DNA from: Stutzerimonas kunmingensis
GTDB taxonomy: Bacteria; Pseudomonadota; Gammaproteobacteria; Pseudomonadales; Pseudomonadaceae
DNA: 64,000 nucleotides
Reading direction: 5' to 3'
Assembly (NCBI RefSeq): GCF_014764705.1
Contig: NZ_JACXXG010000004.1
Span: 62,001-126,000, forward strand
The translations under genes and the position numbers were made by a program. Of the stretch, positions 1-8,725 are shown piece by piece (position 1 is the stretch's first letter; each line of letters opens with the position of its first letter). The notes below the pieces were generated by a model. The model was not told the DNA's origin and did no database searches. It saw only the letters and a program-made list of their open reading frames with translations.

Positions 1-263
1 CCCACCTTTTTTTTCGCCTCGGGCGCCTGGAATACATGTGCGGCAGCTTGTCGCACCACGCTGTCAGCTTTTCGTTACGCCTGGCAAGCCGCTGGGCCAG
101 GCTTTTCAGCAAAAAAGGCGATGTAAGGAAAACCTGACGGCGGGGATGGCGCCAGCCGCTTTCCGTGCCCGTAAACAGCATTGTTCGCTGCCCTGGCCTG
201 GGGTGTGATGGGGCCAGCCAAGCCGTGCAGCGGCAGTCCTCACAACAATAATCAGGAGGCGAT
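1..263. other. Non-coding leader upstream of hpd
   Basis: No convincing coding sequence is seen here. It opens with a T-run (about 6-14) that could be the tail of a terminator from a gene before the window. An inverted repeat CCTGGC (80-85) / GCCAGG (96-101) lies mid-way and could be an operator, but I cannot assign a regulator. The hpd ribosome binding site AGGAGG sits just before 264. Confidence 0.5.
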
Positions 264-1349
264 ATGAACGCCGTGAACAAGATCGAACAGCACAATCCCA
301 TCGGTACCGACGGCTTCGAGTTCGTCGAATTCACCGCGCCGAATGCCGAAGGCATCGAGCAGCTGCGCGCGCTGTTCACCCAGATGGGCTTTACCGAAAC
401 CGCCAAGCACCGCTCCAAGGAGGTCTGGCTGTTTCAGCAGCACGACATCAACATCGTGCTCAACGGCAGCCCCACCGGGCATGTGCGCGAGTTTGGCGAG
501 AAGCACGGCCCGAGCGCCTGCGCCATGGCCTTCCGGGTGAAGAATGCCGCGCAGGCCGCCGCCTACGTCGAATCCCAGGGCGCCAAGCTGGTCGGCAGCC
601 ACGCCAACTTCGGCGAGCTGAACATCCCCTGCGTCGAAGGCATCGGCGGCTCGCTGCTGTATCTCGTCGACCGCTACGGCGACAAGAGCATCTACGACGT
701 CGACTTCGAGTACATCGAAGGCCGTACGCCGAACGACAACGCCGTCGGCCTGATGTGCATCGATCACCTGACCCACAACGTCAAGCGCGGGCAGATGGAT
801 GTCTGGTCCGGTTTCTACGAGCGCATCGCCAACTTCCGCGAGATTCGCTACTTCGACATCGAAGGCAAGCTGACCGGTTTGTTCTCCCGTGCCATGACCG
901 CGCCCTGCGGCAAGATCCGCATCCCGATCAACGAGTCGGCCGACGACAAATCGCAGATCGAGGAATTCATCCGCGAATACCACGGCGAGGGCATCCAGCA
1001 CATCGCGCTGTCCACCGACGACATCTACGAGACCGTGCGCCGCCTGCGTGCCAACGGCGTGGATTTCATGACAACCCCCGCGACCTACTACGAGAAGGTC
1101 GATACCCGCGTCGCTGGCCATGGCGAGCCAACCGATGTGCTGCGCGAGCTGAACCTGCTGATCGACGGCGCGCCGGGGGACGACGGCATCCTCCTGCAGA
1201 TCTTCACCAACACGGTGATCGGCCCGATCTTCTTCGAGATCATCCAGCGCAAGGGCAACCAGGGCTTCGGCGAAGGCAACTTCAAGGCGCTGTTCGAATC
1301 CATCGAGGAAGACCAGCTGCGCCGCGGCGTGATCAAGGCGGACGAGTAA
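264..1349 (+). CDS. hpd: 4-hydroxyphenylpyruvate dioxygenase
   Basis: A 361-residue cytoplasmic non-haem iron enzyme that converts 4-hydroxyphenylpyruvate to homogentisate, the entry step of tyrosine degradation. It has the two vicinal-oxygen-chelate halves of the family. The expected 2-His-1-carboxylate iron ligands are visible: H168 (CIDHLTHN), H246 (IQHIAL) and E325 (FFEIIQR). Length is normal for bacterial HPPD. The ATG is preceded by a strong AGGAGG. The next three genes supply the remaining steps of the homogentisate pathway, though a 182-bp gap with a REPIN-like repeat separates them, so hpd may have its own transcript. Confidence 0.97.
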   Translation: MNAVNKIEQHNPIGTDGFEFVEFTAPNAEGIEQLRALFTQMGFTETAKHRSKEVWLFQQHDINIVLNGSPTGHVREFGEKHGPSACAMAFRVKNAAQAAAYVESQGAKLVGSHANFGELNIPCVEGIGGSLLYLVDRYGDKSIYDVDFEYIEGRTPNDNAVGLMCIDHLTHNVKRGQMDVWSGFYERIANFREIRYFDIEGKLTGLFSRAMTAPCGKIRIPINESADDKSQIEEFIREYHGEGIQHIALSTDDIYETVRRLRANGVDFMTTPATYYEKVDTRVAGHGEPTDVLRELNLLIDGAPGDDGILLQIFTNTVIGPIFFEIIQRKGNQGFGEGNFKALFESIEEDQLRRGVIKADE

Positions 1350-1370
1350 GTCCGGCGTCGAGGTGGGGTT

Positions 1371-1477
1371 GCGTAGGGTGGATGTCGCGAAGCACATCCA
1401 CGCGTTTCGGTAGGCCGACATGAACGCGTGGCCGACACAGACGCGTGGAAGATGCTTCGCAGTCTTCCACCCTACGC
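1371..1477. repeat. REPIN-like inverted repeat, copy A
   Basis: Outer arms GCGTAGGGTGGA (1371-1382) and TCCACCCTACGC (1466-1477) are exact reverse complements, and shorter internal inverted segments lie between them (for example around GTGGATGT and ACATCCAC). It occupies the hpd-hmgA gap. Two relatives lie at 28854-28922 and 57796-57883. This is the form expected of a REP doublet (REPIN), a dispersed non-autonomous repeat common in Pseudomonas. Confidence 0.75.
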
Positions 1478-1531
1478 ATCGACAACCACCGCAGCGCCAT
1501 TGAGATCACGCGGTATCACGAGGAGAGGCAC

Positions 1532-2671
1532 ATGAGCCGCAAATGGATCAGTTTCCCCATCCGCGAGGGTGAGAGTTCGCGTCAGGCGCACTGCGATTTT
1601 CCGCAGGGTACCTACGAGCGCGAAATGGGCCGCGAAGGCTTCTTCGGCCCGGCTTCGCACCTGCATCACAAGCATCCGCCGACCGGCTGGATCGACTGGG
1701 AAGGCCCGCTTCGCCCGCATGCCTTCAACTTCAACCACATCCCCAGCGAAGGCGACTGCCCGCTGCAGGCGCCGTTGGCGCTGCACAACGCCGACGTCAA
1801 GCTGCGCCTGTGGAAGACCAACGGCGCCATGCGCCACCTGGTGCGCAACGGTGATGGTGACGAACTGCTGTTCATCCACGAGGGCGCCGGGCATCTGTAC
1901 TGCGATTTCGGCCACCTGGAATTCCGCGACGGCGACTACCTGATGATCCCGCGCGGCACCGCCTGGCGCATCGAGGTGACGCAGCCGGTGTTCATGCTCT
2001 TGATCGAGAACACCGACGGCGCCTACCAGCTGCCGGAAAAAGGCCTGGTCGGCCCGCATGCCATCTTTGACGCCGCGGTGCTCGACCATCCGCGGCTGGA
2101 CGACGCCTTTCGCGCGCAGCAGGACGAGAACCCCTGGCAAATCCGCATCAAGCGGCGAGACCAGATCACCACCGTGACCTACCCGTACAACCCGCTGGAC
2201 GTGGTCGGCTGGCACGGCGACAACACCGTGGTACGGCTCAACTGGCGCGACATCCGCCCGCTGATGAGCCATCGCTATCACATGCCGCCGTCGGCGCACA
2301 CCACCTTCGTCGCCAACGGTTTCGTGGTCTGCACCTTCACGCCGCGGCCGGTGGAATCCGATCCGGGTGCGCTGAAGGTGCCGTTCTTCCACAACAACGA
2401 CGACTACGACGAAGTGCTGTTCTACCACCGCGGCAACTTCTTCAGCCGCGACAACATCGAGCAGGGCATGGTGACCTTCCACCCCTGCGGCTTCCCCCAC
2501 GGGCCGCACCCGAAGGCACTGAAGAAGGCCAGCACCGACCCGGCAACCTTTGCCGACGAGGTGGCGGTGATGATCGACACCCGCCGCGCGCTGGAAGTCG
2601 GCGAAGCCGCCGCAGCCGTCGATGTCCCCGAATACGTCAACTCCTGGCGTGCGCCGGGCAAGGAATCCTGA
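1532..2671 (+). CDS. hmgA: Homogentisate 1,2-dioxygenase, short form
   Basis: Ring-cleaving iron dioxygenase predicted to turn homogentisate into maleylacetoacetate. The cupin-like C-terminal half carries candidate iron ligands H287 and E294 (FFHNNDDYDE) and H323 (FPHGPHP). At 379 residues it is clearly shorter than the roughly 430-residue HmgA typical of P. aeruginosa and P. putida, and its N-terminus (MSRKWISFPI) differs, so it belongs to a divergent branch. The reading frame is open from 1445, but I chose the ATG at 1532 because GAGGAGAGG precedes it. Its stop overlaps the next start by one base. Function rests on family resemblance and on its place between hpd and the fumarylacetoacetase gene. 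Confidence 0.88.
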   Translation: MSRKWISFPIREGESSRQAHCDFPQGTYEREMGREGFFGPASHLHHKHPPTGWIDWEGPLRPHAFNFNHIPSEGDCPLQAPLALHNADVKLRLWKTNGAMRHLVRNGDGDELLFIHEGAGHLYCDFGHLEFRDGDYLMIPRGTAWRIEVTQPVFMLLIENTDGAYQLPEKGLVGPHAIFDAAVLDHPRLDDAFRAQQDENPWQIRIKRRDQITTVTYPYNPLDVVGWHGDNTVVRLNWRDIRPLMSHRYHMPPSAHTTFVANGFVVCTFTPRPVESDPGALKVPFFHNNDDYDEVLFYHRGNFFSRDNIEQGMVTFHPCGFPHGPHPKALKKASTDPATFADEVAVMIDTRRALEVGEAAAAVDVPEYVNSWRAPGKES

Positions 2672-3654
2672 TGAAACTCGCAACCCTCAACCAGGGCCGC
2701 GACGGCGTGCTCGTCGTCGTTTCCCGCGATCTCGCCCAGGCGGTGAAAGTGCCGCAGATCGCCGCCACGCTGCAGGCCGCGCTGGATGACTGGAACTACT
2801 GCAAGCCGAAGCTGGAAGCGGTCTACCAGCGCCTCAACGACGGGCTGGAGGAGGGCGCATTCGCCTTCGACCAAGGCGCCTGCCACAGCCCGCTGCCGCG
2901 CGCTTATCACTGGGCCGATGGCAGCGCCTACGTCAATCACGTCGAGCTGGTGCGCAAGGCGCGTGGCGCCGAGATGCCGGAGTCCTTCTGGCACGATCCG
3001 CTGATGTACCAGGGCGGCGCCGATGCCTTTATCCCGCCGCACAGCCCGATCCGCCTGGCCGACGAGGCCTGGGGCATCGATCTGGAAGGCGAGCTGGCAG
3101 TGATCACCAGCGACGTGCCCATGGGTGCGACGCCGGCCGAGGCGGCCGCGCACATCCAGCTGCTGATGCTGGTCAACGACGTCTCGTTGCGCAATCTCAT
3201 TCCCGGTGAGTTGGCCAAGGGGTTCGGCTTTTACCAGAGCAAGCCGTCGTCGAGCTTCTCGCCGGTGGCGGTGACGCCGGACGAGCTGGGCGAAACCTGG
3301 CGCGACGGCAAGGTGCATCGGCCTCTGGTTTCGCACATCAACGGCGAGCTGTTCGGCCAGCCGGATGCCGGCACCGACATGACCTTCAACTTCCCGACCC
3401 TGGTCGCCCATGCCGCGCGCACCCGTCCACTGGGCGCCGGCACCATCATCGGCTCGGGCACGGTGTCGAACTACGACCGCAGCGCTGGCTCGTCCTGCCT
3501 GGCCGAGAAGCGCATGCTCGAGGTGGTCGAGCACGGCGAGGCGAAGACGCCATTCCTCAAGTTCGGCGATCGGGTGCGCATCGAGATGTTCGACGCCGCC
3601 GGACAGAGCATCTTTGGTGCTATCGATCAGCAGGTCGAGCGCTATGAGCACTGA
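2671..3654 (+). CDS. Fumarylacetoacetate hydrolase family protein
   Basis: A 327-residue FAH-fold hydrolase expected to split fumarylacetoacetate into fumarate and acetoacetate, the last step of tyrosine breakdown. The C-terminal FAH domain (about residues 75-325) shows the acidic metal-binding stretch GIDLEGELAV and the conserved segments LVNDVSLR and GSGTVSNYD. The ATG overlaps the hmgA stop (TGATGA) and the gene overlaps maiA by 11 bp, so the three are translationally coupled. It is shorter than the animal-type fumarylacetoacetase (about 420 residues). Context supports this role, although FAH-family substrates vary. Confidence 0.9.
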   Translation: MKLATLNQGRDGVLVVVSRDLAQAVKVPQIAATLQAALDDWNYCKPKLEAVYQRLNDGLEEGAFAFDQGACHSPLPRAYHWADGSAYVNHVELVRKARGAEMPESFWHDPLMYQGGADAFIPPHSPIRLADEAWGIDLEGELAVITSDVPMGATPAEAAAHIQLLMLVNDVSLRNLIPGELAKGFGFYQSKPSSSFSPVAVTPDELGETWRDGKVHRPLVSHINGELFGQPDAGTDMTFNFPTLVAHAARTRPLGAGTIIGSGTVSNYDRSAGSSCLAEKRMLEVVEHGEAKTPFLKFGDRVRIEMFDAAGQSIFGAIDQQVERYEH

Positions 3655-4303
3655 GCTGACGCTCTACGGTTACTGGCGCTCCAGTGCCGCCTACCGGGTG
3701 CGCATCGCGCTGAGCCTCAAGGGGCTGGCCTACCGGCAGGTGCCGGTGCATCTGGTCAAGGATGGCGGCCAGCAGCGTGCGGCCGATTACCGCGCCCTCA
3801 ACCCGCAGCAGCTGGTGCCGTTGCTAGTTGACGAAGCCAACGGTGGGGCACGCATCAGCCAGTCGCTGGCGATTCTGGAATACCTCGACGAGGTGTTCCC
3901 GGTGCCGGCGCTGCTGCCGGACGATCCGGTTCGCCGCGCCCAGGTGCGCGCCCTGGCCATGCACATCGCCTGCGAGATCCATCCGCTGAACAACCTGCGT
4001 GTGTTGCAGTACCTCTCCGCCGAACTGGGTGTCGACGACGAGGCCAGGAACGCGTGGTATCAGCACTGGGTCGGTCAGGGTCTCGCCGCCGTGGAAGCGG
4101 GCCTGGAATGTTTCGATGGCAGGCTTTCCCTGAAAGATCGGCCAGGTTATCTGGAGGCATGCCTGGTGCCGCAGGTATACAATGCGCGCCGTTTTGCCTG
4201 TGACCTCGCGGCGTATCCACGCATTCTCGAGATCGTTGCACGCTGCGAGACGCTTCCGGCCTTCCAGCAGGCCGCGCCGGAGGTGCAGCCCGACGCTCAA
4301 TGA
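3644..4303 (+). CDS. maiA: Maleylacetoacetate isomerase (zeta-class GST)
   Basis: A 219-residue glutathione-S-transferase-fold enzyme that isomerises maleylacetoacetate to fumarylacetoacetate with glutathione. The zeta-class signature SSAAYRVRIAL is at residues about 13-23, in the N-terminal thioredoxin-like domain, followed by the all-helical domain (NNLRVLQYL). The ATG at 3644 lies inside the end of the preceding gene. This is the last gene of the homogentisate operon. A strong hairpin follows at 4326-4346. Confidence 0.94.
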   Translation: MSTELTLYGYWRSSAAYRVRIALSLKGLAYRQVPVHLVKDGGQQRAADYRALNPQQLVPLLVDEANGGARISQSLAILEYLDEVFPVPALLPDDPVRRAQVRALAMHIACEIHPLNNLRVLQYLSAELGVDDEARNAWYQHWVGQGLAAVEAGLECFDGRLSLKDRPGYLEACLVPQVYNARRFACDLAAYPRILEIVARCETLPAFQQAAPEVQPDAQ

Positions 4304-4325
4304 ACGACTGAATTCGCCTTGCACG

Positions 4326-4346
4326 CCGTCGCGCCCTGCGCGACGG
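4326..4346. terminator. GC-rich hairpin between maiA and the NSS transporter
   Basis: A perfect 8-bp stem, CCGTCGCG (4326-4333) and CGCGACGG (4339-4346), with a 5-nt loop. No T-run follows, so it may be an attenuator or an mRNA-end stabiliser rather than a classical terminator. Confidence 0.45.
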
Positions 4347-4384
4347 TCCCGATCCCGTCACAGATAACAACAAACAGGTGACGT

Positions 4385-5845
4385 ATGACTCGTGAAAAAC
4401 CGAAGAACCTCTGGCTGTCGCGCTGGGGCTTCATCCTCGCGGCAACCGGCTCCGCCGTGGGCCTGGGCAACATCTGGAAATTCCCCTACATCACCGGCGA
4501 GTTCGGCGGTGGTGCCTTCGTACTGATGTACCTGCTGTGCATCCTCGCCATCGGCGTACCGGTAATGATGTGCGAGATCGCCATCGGTCGCCGCGGCCGT
4601 GGCAGCCCGATCGACGCCATCGGCCGGGTAGTCCGCGAGAACAACGGCAACCCGCTGTGGAAGGCGGTTGGCGGCATGGCGATGACGGCCGGCTTCCTGA
4701 TCCTCTGCTTCTATGTCGTGGTCGCCGGCTGGGCCTTCGCCTACACGGTGAAGATGCTCGACGGCTCCCTGGCGGCGACCAGCGTTGAGGCATTGGGTGG
4801 CGTGTTCGAGGCGCACAACTCCAACCCGTGGGAACTTGGCGGCTGGAGCCTGCTGGTGGCATTGCTGACGCTGTGGATCGTCGCCAAGGGCGTGCAGAAG
4901 GGCATCGAGAACGCGGTGCGCTGGATGATGCCGGGGCTGGCCGTGCTGCTGCTGATCCTCGTGGGTTACGCGGTCACCAGCGGCGGCTTCGATCAGGGCT
5001 TCGCCTTCCTGTTCAGCTTCGATACCTCGAAGATCACCGGCGAGGCGCTGCTGGCCGCGCTTGGCCACGCATTCTTCACCCTCAGCCTGGCTTCCGGTGC
5101 GATCCTCACCTACGGCTCGTACATCCCGGATGACCAGTCCATCGCCCGCACCACCTTCATGGTCGCCATCGCCGACACCTGCGTCGCGCTGCTGGCGGGC
5201 CTGGCGATCTTCCCGATCATCTTCGCCAACGGCATGGACCCGACTGCAGGCCCGGGTCTGATCTTCATGAGCCTGCCACTGGCCTTCCAGCAGATGCCGT
5301 TCGGCACCGCCTTCGGCGTGCTGTTCTTCGCCATGGTGTCGATCGCCGCGCTGACCTCGGCGATCTCCATGATCGAGGCAACCGTCGCCTACCTCAACGA
5401 GAAGCACGGCATCTCGCGGATCAAGGCGGCAATGGGTTCCGGCGTGGTGCTGCTGGTGATCAGCCTGCTGGCGATGCTCTCGTTCAACCTGATGTCGGGC
5501 TGGACGCCGATGGGCAAGAACTTCTTCGACTGGCTGGATTACCTGACCTCGCGCTGGATGATGCCGCTGGGCGGGATCTTCACCGTGCTGCTGGCCGGCT
5601 ACGCGCTGCGCAGCGAGATCATGCGCGACGAGCTGAACCTGCCGCCGCTGGGCTACGCGCTGTGGCTGTTCATGGTTCGCTATGTCTGTCCAGTGCTGAT
5701 CCTCATGGTCTTCCTGCATGCCCTTGGCTGGTTGGGCTTCGACCCGTTGCAGCGCTGGTACTGGATCGCCGGAGCGATCGGTGCGCTGGCGGTGCTTGGC
5801 GAGATGTTGCGTCCGCGGGTGATGCCGGCCCTGGCCGGTCGCTGA
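4385..5845 (+). CDS. Neurotransmitter:sodium symporter (NSS) family transporter
   Basis: A 486-residue inner-membrane sodium-coupled symporter of the LeuT/MhsT fold with about 11-12 hydrophobic segments. The family hallmark in the first helix is present ([14 protein letters not shown], about residues 21-34), including the unwound glycine region that binds sodium and substrate. NSS proteins usually import amino acids. The position directly after the tyrosine degradation operon and before an amino-acid chemoreceptor makes an aromatic or other amino acid a reasonable guess, but the substrate is not determined by the sequence. A rho-independent terminator follows. Confidence 0.9.
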   Translation: MTREKPKNLWLSRWGFILAATGSAVGLGNIWKFPYITGEFGGGAFVLMYLLCILAIGVPVMMCEIAIGRRGRGSPIDAIGRVVRENNGNPLWKAVGGMAMTAGFLILCFYVVVAGWAFAYTVKMLDGSLAATSVEALGGVFEAHNSNPWELGGWSLLVALLTLWIVAKGVQKGIENAVRWMMPGLAVLLLILVGYAVTSGGFDQGFAFLFSFDTSKITGEALLAALGHAFFTLSLASGAILTYGSYIPDDQSIARTTFMVAIADTCVALLAGLAIFPIIFANGMDPTAGPGLIFMSLPLAFQQMPFGTAFGVLFFAMVSIAALTSAISMIEATVAYLNEKHGISRIKAAMGSGVVLLVISLLAMLSFNLMSGWTPMGKNFFDWLDYLTSRWMMPLGGIFTVLLAGYALRSEIMRDELNLPPLGYALWLFMVRYVCPVLILMVFLHALGWLGFDPLQRWYWIAGAIGALAVLGEMLRPRVMPALAGR

Positions 5846-5872
5846 CCACGGCGCGGCCCCTTCGCGTGAAGA

Positions 5873-5900
5873 ACGCCAGCCAGCAGGCTGGCGTTTTTTA
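5873..5900 (+). terminator. Rho-independent terminator after the NSS transporter
   Basis: A 9-bp stem, ACGCCAGCC (5873-5881) and GGCTGGCGT (5886-5894), with loop AGCA and a T-run at the end of the stem. It separates the transporter from the chemoreceptor unit. Confidence 0.9.
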
Positions 5901-5930
5901 TGGGGAAACATCCGCATTGCGACTAGTAGG

Positions 5931-5957
5931 TCAAGTTTCTTTGGGAGCGGCCGAAAA
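5931..5957 (+). promoter_or_regulatory. Candidate sigma-28 (FliA) promoter for the chemoreceptor
   Basis: TCAA (5931-5934), 15 bp, then GCCGAAAA (5950-5957). This fits the flagellar sigma factor pattern TAAA-N15-GCCGATAA with two differences. It lies between the upstream terminator and the receptor start, leaving a leader of about 65 nt before the ATG at 6031. Sigma-28 control is usual for chemoreceptor genes. Confidence 0.6.
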
Positions 5958-6030
5958 AGTGATTGAGATCAAAGGAATGCACAGTGCGCAGGATGCCAGC
6001 ACCCCGTTCAGTCATTCGGATGCGCCTCAA

Positions 6031-7920
6031 ATGTCTAGTCATCTCAAGTTCAGCCACAAGATTCTGCTGGCCGCCTCGTTAGTGGTGATCGCAACTTTTG
6101 CGCTGTTTACCCTCTATAACGATTATCTGCAGCGGAGCGCCATTCGCGCCAACCTCGAAAGCTACCTGGGGGAAATGGGCGAGGTTACCGCCCACAACAT
6201 TCAGAACTGGCTGTCAGGCCGTATCCTGCTGGTGGAAAGCGCTGCGCAGACCATCGGCCGGGATGACTCGGCAGAGTCTGTTGGCAGTCTGCTCGAACAA
6301 CGTGCACTGACCTCTACGTTCATGTTCACCTATCTCGGCGGAGCCGATGGCAGCTATATCCTCCGCCCTTACGAGGCCATGCCGGACGACTACGATGCGA
6401 GAACTCGCCCCTGGTACAAGGATGCGCTGTCTGCAGATGGCACGACGCTGACCGAACCTTACCTGGATGCCACGCTGAACGAGCTGGTTGTGACAGTCGC
6501 AACCCCGGTCAAAAGCGGCCAGGGCGCGACGGGTGTAGTTGGTGGCGACCTAGGCCTGAAAACTCTGGTGGATATGCTCAACGCGCTGGATTTTGATGGC
6601 ATGGGGTACGCCTTTCTTGTCAGCGGCGACGGCAAGGTGTTGGTCCATCCCGATCAGCAGATGGTCATGAAGTCGCTCCAGGATATTTACCCGCAGAATA
6701 CGCCGTCGCTCAGTAGTGGCTATGTCGAGGCGCAGCTTGAGGGTAATCCGCGCATCCTCGGCTTCAGCCCAGTCAAGGGCCTGCCTTCGGTGCAGTGGTA
6801 CGTGGGTATTTCGCTGGATCGTGACAAGGCCTATGCCGCGCTGACCAGTTTCCGCACCACCGCGCTGGTCGCCACGGTTGCCGCCGTGGCGTTCATCCTG
6901 CTGCTGCTGGGCATGCTGATTCGTGTACTGATGCGTCCGCTCACCGACATGGGCCGCGCCATGGCCAACATCGCCGAGGGCGAGGGCGACCTGACCCGGC
7001 GCCTGGCGGTGCAGTCCAAGGATGAGTTCGGTCAGCTGGCGACCGCCTTCAACCGCTTCGTCGAGCGTATCCATGAATCGATCCGCGAGGTGTCATCGGC
7101 CACGCTGCAGGTCAACGAAGTGGCACAGCGCGTGCTCGGCGCTTCGAACGCATCGATGGCCAACTCCGACGAGCAGGCCTGTCGCACCAACAGCGTGGCG
7201 GCGGCGATCAACGAACTTGGCGCCGCCGCCCAGGAGATCGCCCGCAACGCGGCAGATGCCTCGCAGCACGCCAGTGGCGCGCGACATCAGGCCGAAGACG
7301 GTCGCCAGGTGGTGGAGCAGAACATCGCCGCGATGCGCGAGCTGTCGGCGAAGATCAGCGCGTCCTGCGGGCAGATCGAGGCGCTCAATGCCAAGACCGT
7401 GGACATCGGTCAGATTCTCGAGGTGATCAAGGGCATTTCCGAGCAGACCAACCTGCTCGCGCTGAACGCCGCCATTGAGGCGGCGCGGGCCGGCGAGGCG
7501 GGACGCGGCTTTGCCGTGGTCGCCGACGAGGTGCGCAACCTGGCGCATCGCACCCAGAGCTCGGCGCAGGAAATCCAGCAGATGATCGAGCAGCTGCAGG
7601 TTGGTGCCGGCGCTTCGGTGCAGACCATGACCGAAAGCCAGCGGCAGAGTGAGTCCAGCGTCTCCATCGCCGACCGTGCCGGCGAACGCCTCGGCGAGGT
7701 GACCCAGCGCATCGGCGAGATCGACGGCATGAACCAGTCGGTGGCCACCGCCACCGAGGAGCAGACCGCGGTGATCGAGTCGCTGAACATGGATATCACC
7801 GAGATCAACACGCTGAACCAGCAAGGCGTGGAGAACCTGCAGTCGACCCTGCGCGCCTGTGGCGACCTGGACCAGCAGGCGCGCCGGCTGAAGCAGCTGG
7901 TGGATAGCTTCCGGATCTGA
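6031..7920 (+). CDS. Methyl-accepting chemotaxis protein, PctA-like amino-acid receptor
   Basis: An inner-membrane chemoreceptor: TM helix about 10-30, periplasmic double-Cache domain about 31-276, TM helix about 277-301, HAMP, then the cytoplasmic signalling domain with the hairpin tip [20 protein letters not shown]. The ligand domain carries the amino-acid-binding dCache signature (Y121, R126, W128, Y129, Y144, D173), matching the P. aeruginosa PctA/B/C pattern. Starting at the ATG at 6031 gives 629 residues, the length I recall for PctA, and aligns its N-terminus ([13 protein letters not shown]). Upstream ATGs would add residues without homology. No strong ribosome binding site is visible. 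Likely ligands are L-amino acids. Confidence 0.93.
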   Translation: MSSHLKFSHKILLAASLVVIATFALFTLYNDYLQRSAIRANLESYLGEMGEVTAHNIQNWLSGRILLVESAAQTIGRDDSAESVGSLLEQRALTSTFMFTYLGGADGSYILRPYEAMPDDYDARTRPWYKDALSADGTTLTEPYLDATLNELVVTVATPVKSGQGATGVVGGDLGLKTLVDMLNALDFDGMGYAFLVSGDGKVLVHPDQQMVMKSLQDIYPQNTPSLSSGYVEAQLEGNPRILGFSPVKGLPSVQWYVGISLDRDKAYAALTSFRTTALVATVAAVAFILLLLGMLIRVLMRPLTDMGRAMANIAEGEGDLTRRLAVQSKDEFGQLATAFNRFVERIHESIREVSSATLQVNEVAQRVLGASNASMANSDEQACRTNSVAAAINELGAAAQEIARNAADASQHASGARHQAEDGRQVVEQNIAAMRELSAKISASCGQIEALNAKTVDIGQILEVIKGISEQTNLLALNAAIEAARAGEAGRGFAVVADEVRNLAHRTQSSAQEIQQMIEQLQVGAGASVQTMTESQRQSESSVSIADRAGERLGEVTQRIGEIDGMNQSVATATEEQTAVIESLNMDITEINTLNQQGVENLQSTLRACGDLDQQARRLKQLVDSFRI

Positions 7921-7938
7921 CCGGAACGGTGGTTCTAG

Positions 7939-7962
7939 AGGGCGCTGCGGCGCCCTTTTTCA
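7939..7962 (+). terminator. Rho-independent terminator after the chemoreceptor
   Basis: A 6-bp GC stem, GGGCGC (7940-7945) and GCGCCC (7950-7955), with loop TGCG, followed by TTTTT. Confidence 0.85.
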
Positions 7963-8042
7963 TGGATGTGATTCGGCAGCGGAGCAATGTGCCCGTGACT
8001 ACAGTCTCAACTGTTCACGTCGCGCTTCAACAAGGAGGCTCC

Positions 8043-8723
8043 ATGAAAATTCTCATCGTGCTCACGTCCCACGACCAGCTGGGTGACACCGGCAAAAAGA
8101 CCGGCTTCTGGCTGGAGGAATTCGCCGCGCCGTACTACGTCTTCCTGGATGCCGGGGCGCAGGTGGTGCTCGCGTCGCCCGAGGGTGGCGAACCGCCGCT
8201 GGACCCGAAGAGCGACGAGCCCGACGCCCAGACCGAGGCCACCGAGCGTTTCAACGGGGATGGCGAGGCGCAGACGCTGCTGGCCAACACCTATAGTCTG
8301 CATCAGGTGTCTGTCGAGGATTTCGACGCGGTGTTCTATCCGGGCGGCCACGGCCCGCTGTGGGACCTGGTGGACAACCCGACCTCCATTGCCCTGATCG
8401 AATCCTTCGTCAAGGCCGACAAGCCGGTGGCCGCGGTCTGCCACGCACCGGCGGCGCTGACCGAGGTGCGCGGCAAAGATGGCGAGTATCTGGTCAAGGG
8501 TAGACGCGTCACCGGCTTCACCAATGGCGAGGAAGCGGGTGTGGAGCTGACCGATGTAGTGCCGTTCCTGCTCGAGGACCGCCTGCGCGAGCGTGGCGGC
8601 CAGTACAGCAAGGGCGCGGACTGGGCGCCTTACGTGCAGGTCGACGGGCTGCTGGTGACCGGGCAGAACCCGGCCTCATCGGAAGCGGCGGCAGAGGAAC
8701 TGCTCAAGCTGCTGCGCGGCTGA
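8043..8723 (+). CDS. DJ-1/PfpI-family type 1 glutamine amidotransferase-like protein
   Basis: A 226-residue protein of the class I glutamine amidotransferase-like fold, closest in layout to the Hsp31-like/YhbO-type branch. The nucleophile elbow AVCHAPA places the reactive cysteine at C133, and E25 (FWLEEFAAP) is the usual partner acid. Such proteins are reported as glyoxalase III/deglycase-type or chaperone-like stress proteins; which activity applies here cannot be read from sequence. The start at 8043 is preceded by AAGGAGG. It is a single-gene unit that ends convergently with the EAL gene. Confidence 0.88.
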   Translation: MKILIVLTSHDQLGDTGKKTGFWLEEFAAPYYVFLDAGAQVVLASPEGGEPPLDPKSDEPDAQTEATERFNGDGEAQTLLANTYSLHQVSVEDFDAVFYPGGHGPLWDLVDNPTSIALIESFVKADKPVAAVCHAPAALTEVRGKDGEYLVKGRRVTGFTNGEEAGVELTDVVPFLLEDRLRERGGQYSKGADWAPYVQVDGLLVTGQNPASSEAAAEELLKLLRG

Positions 8724-8725
8724 AC

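Noticed and set aside
252..1421. Long minus-strand open frame opposite hpd
   Set aside because: Shadow of a GC-rich gene: the plus-strand protein is a full HPPD with iron ligands; the antisense frame has no recognisable domain.
5977..5979. ATG at 5977 as chemoreceptor start
   Set aside because: Only about 20 nt after the sigma-28 promoter and with a badly spaced AAGGA; the ATG at 6031 gives the PctA length and N-terminus.
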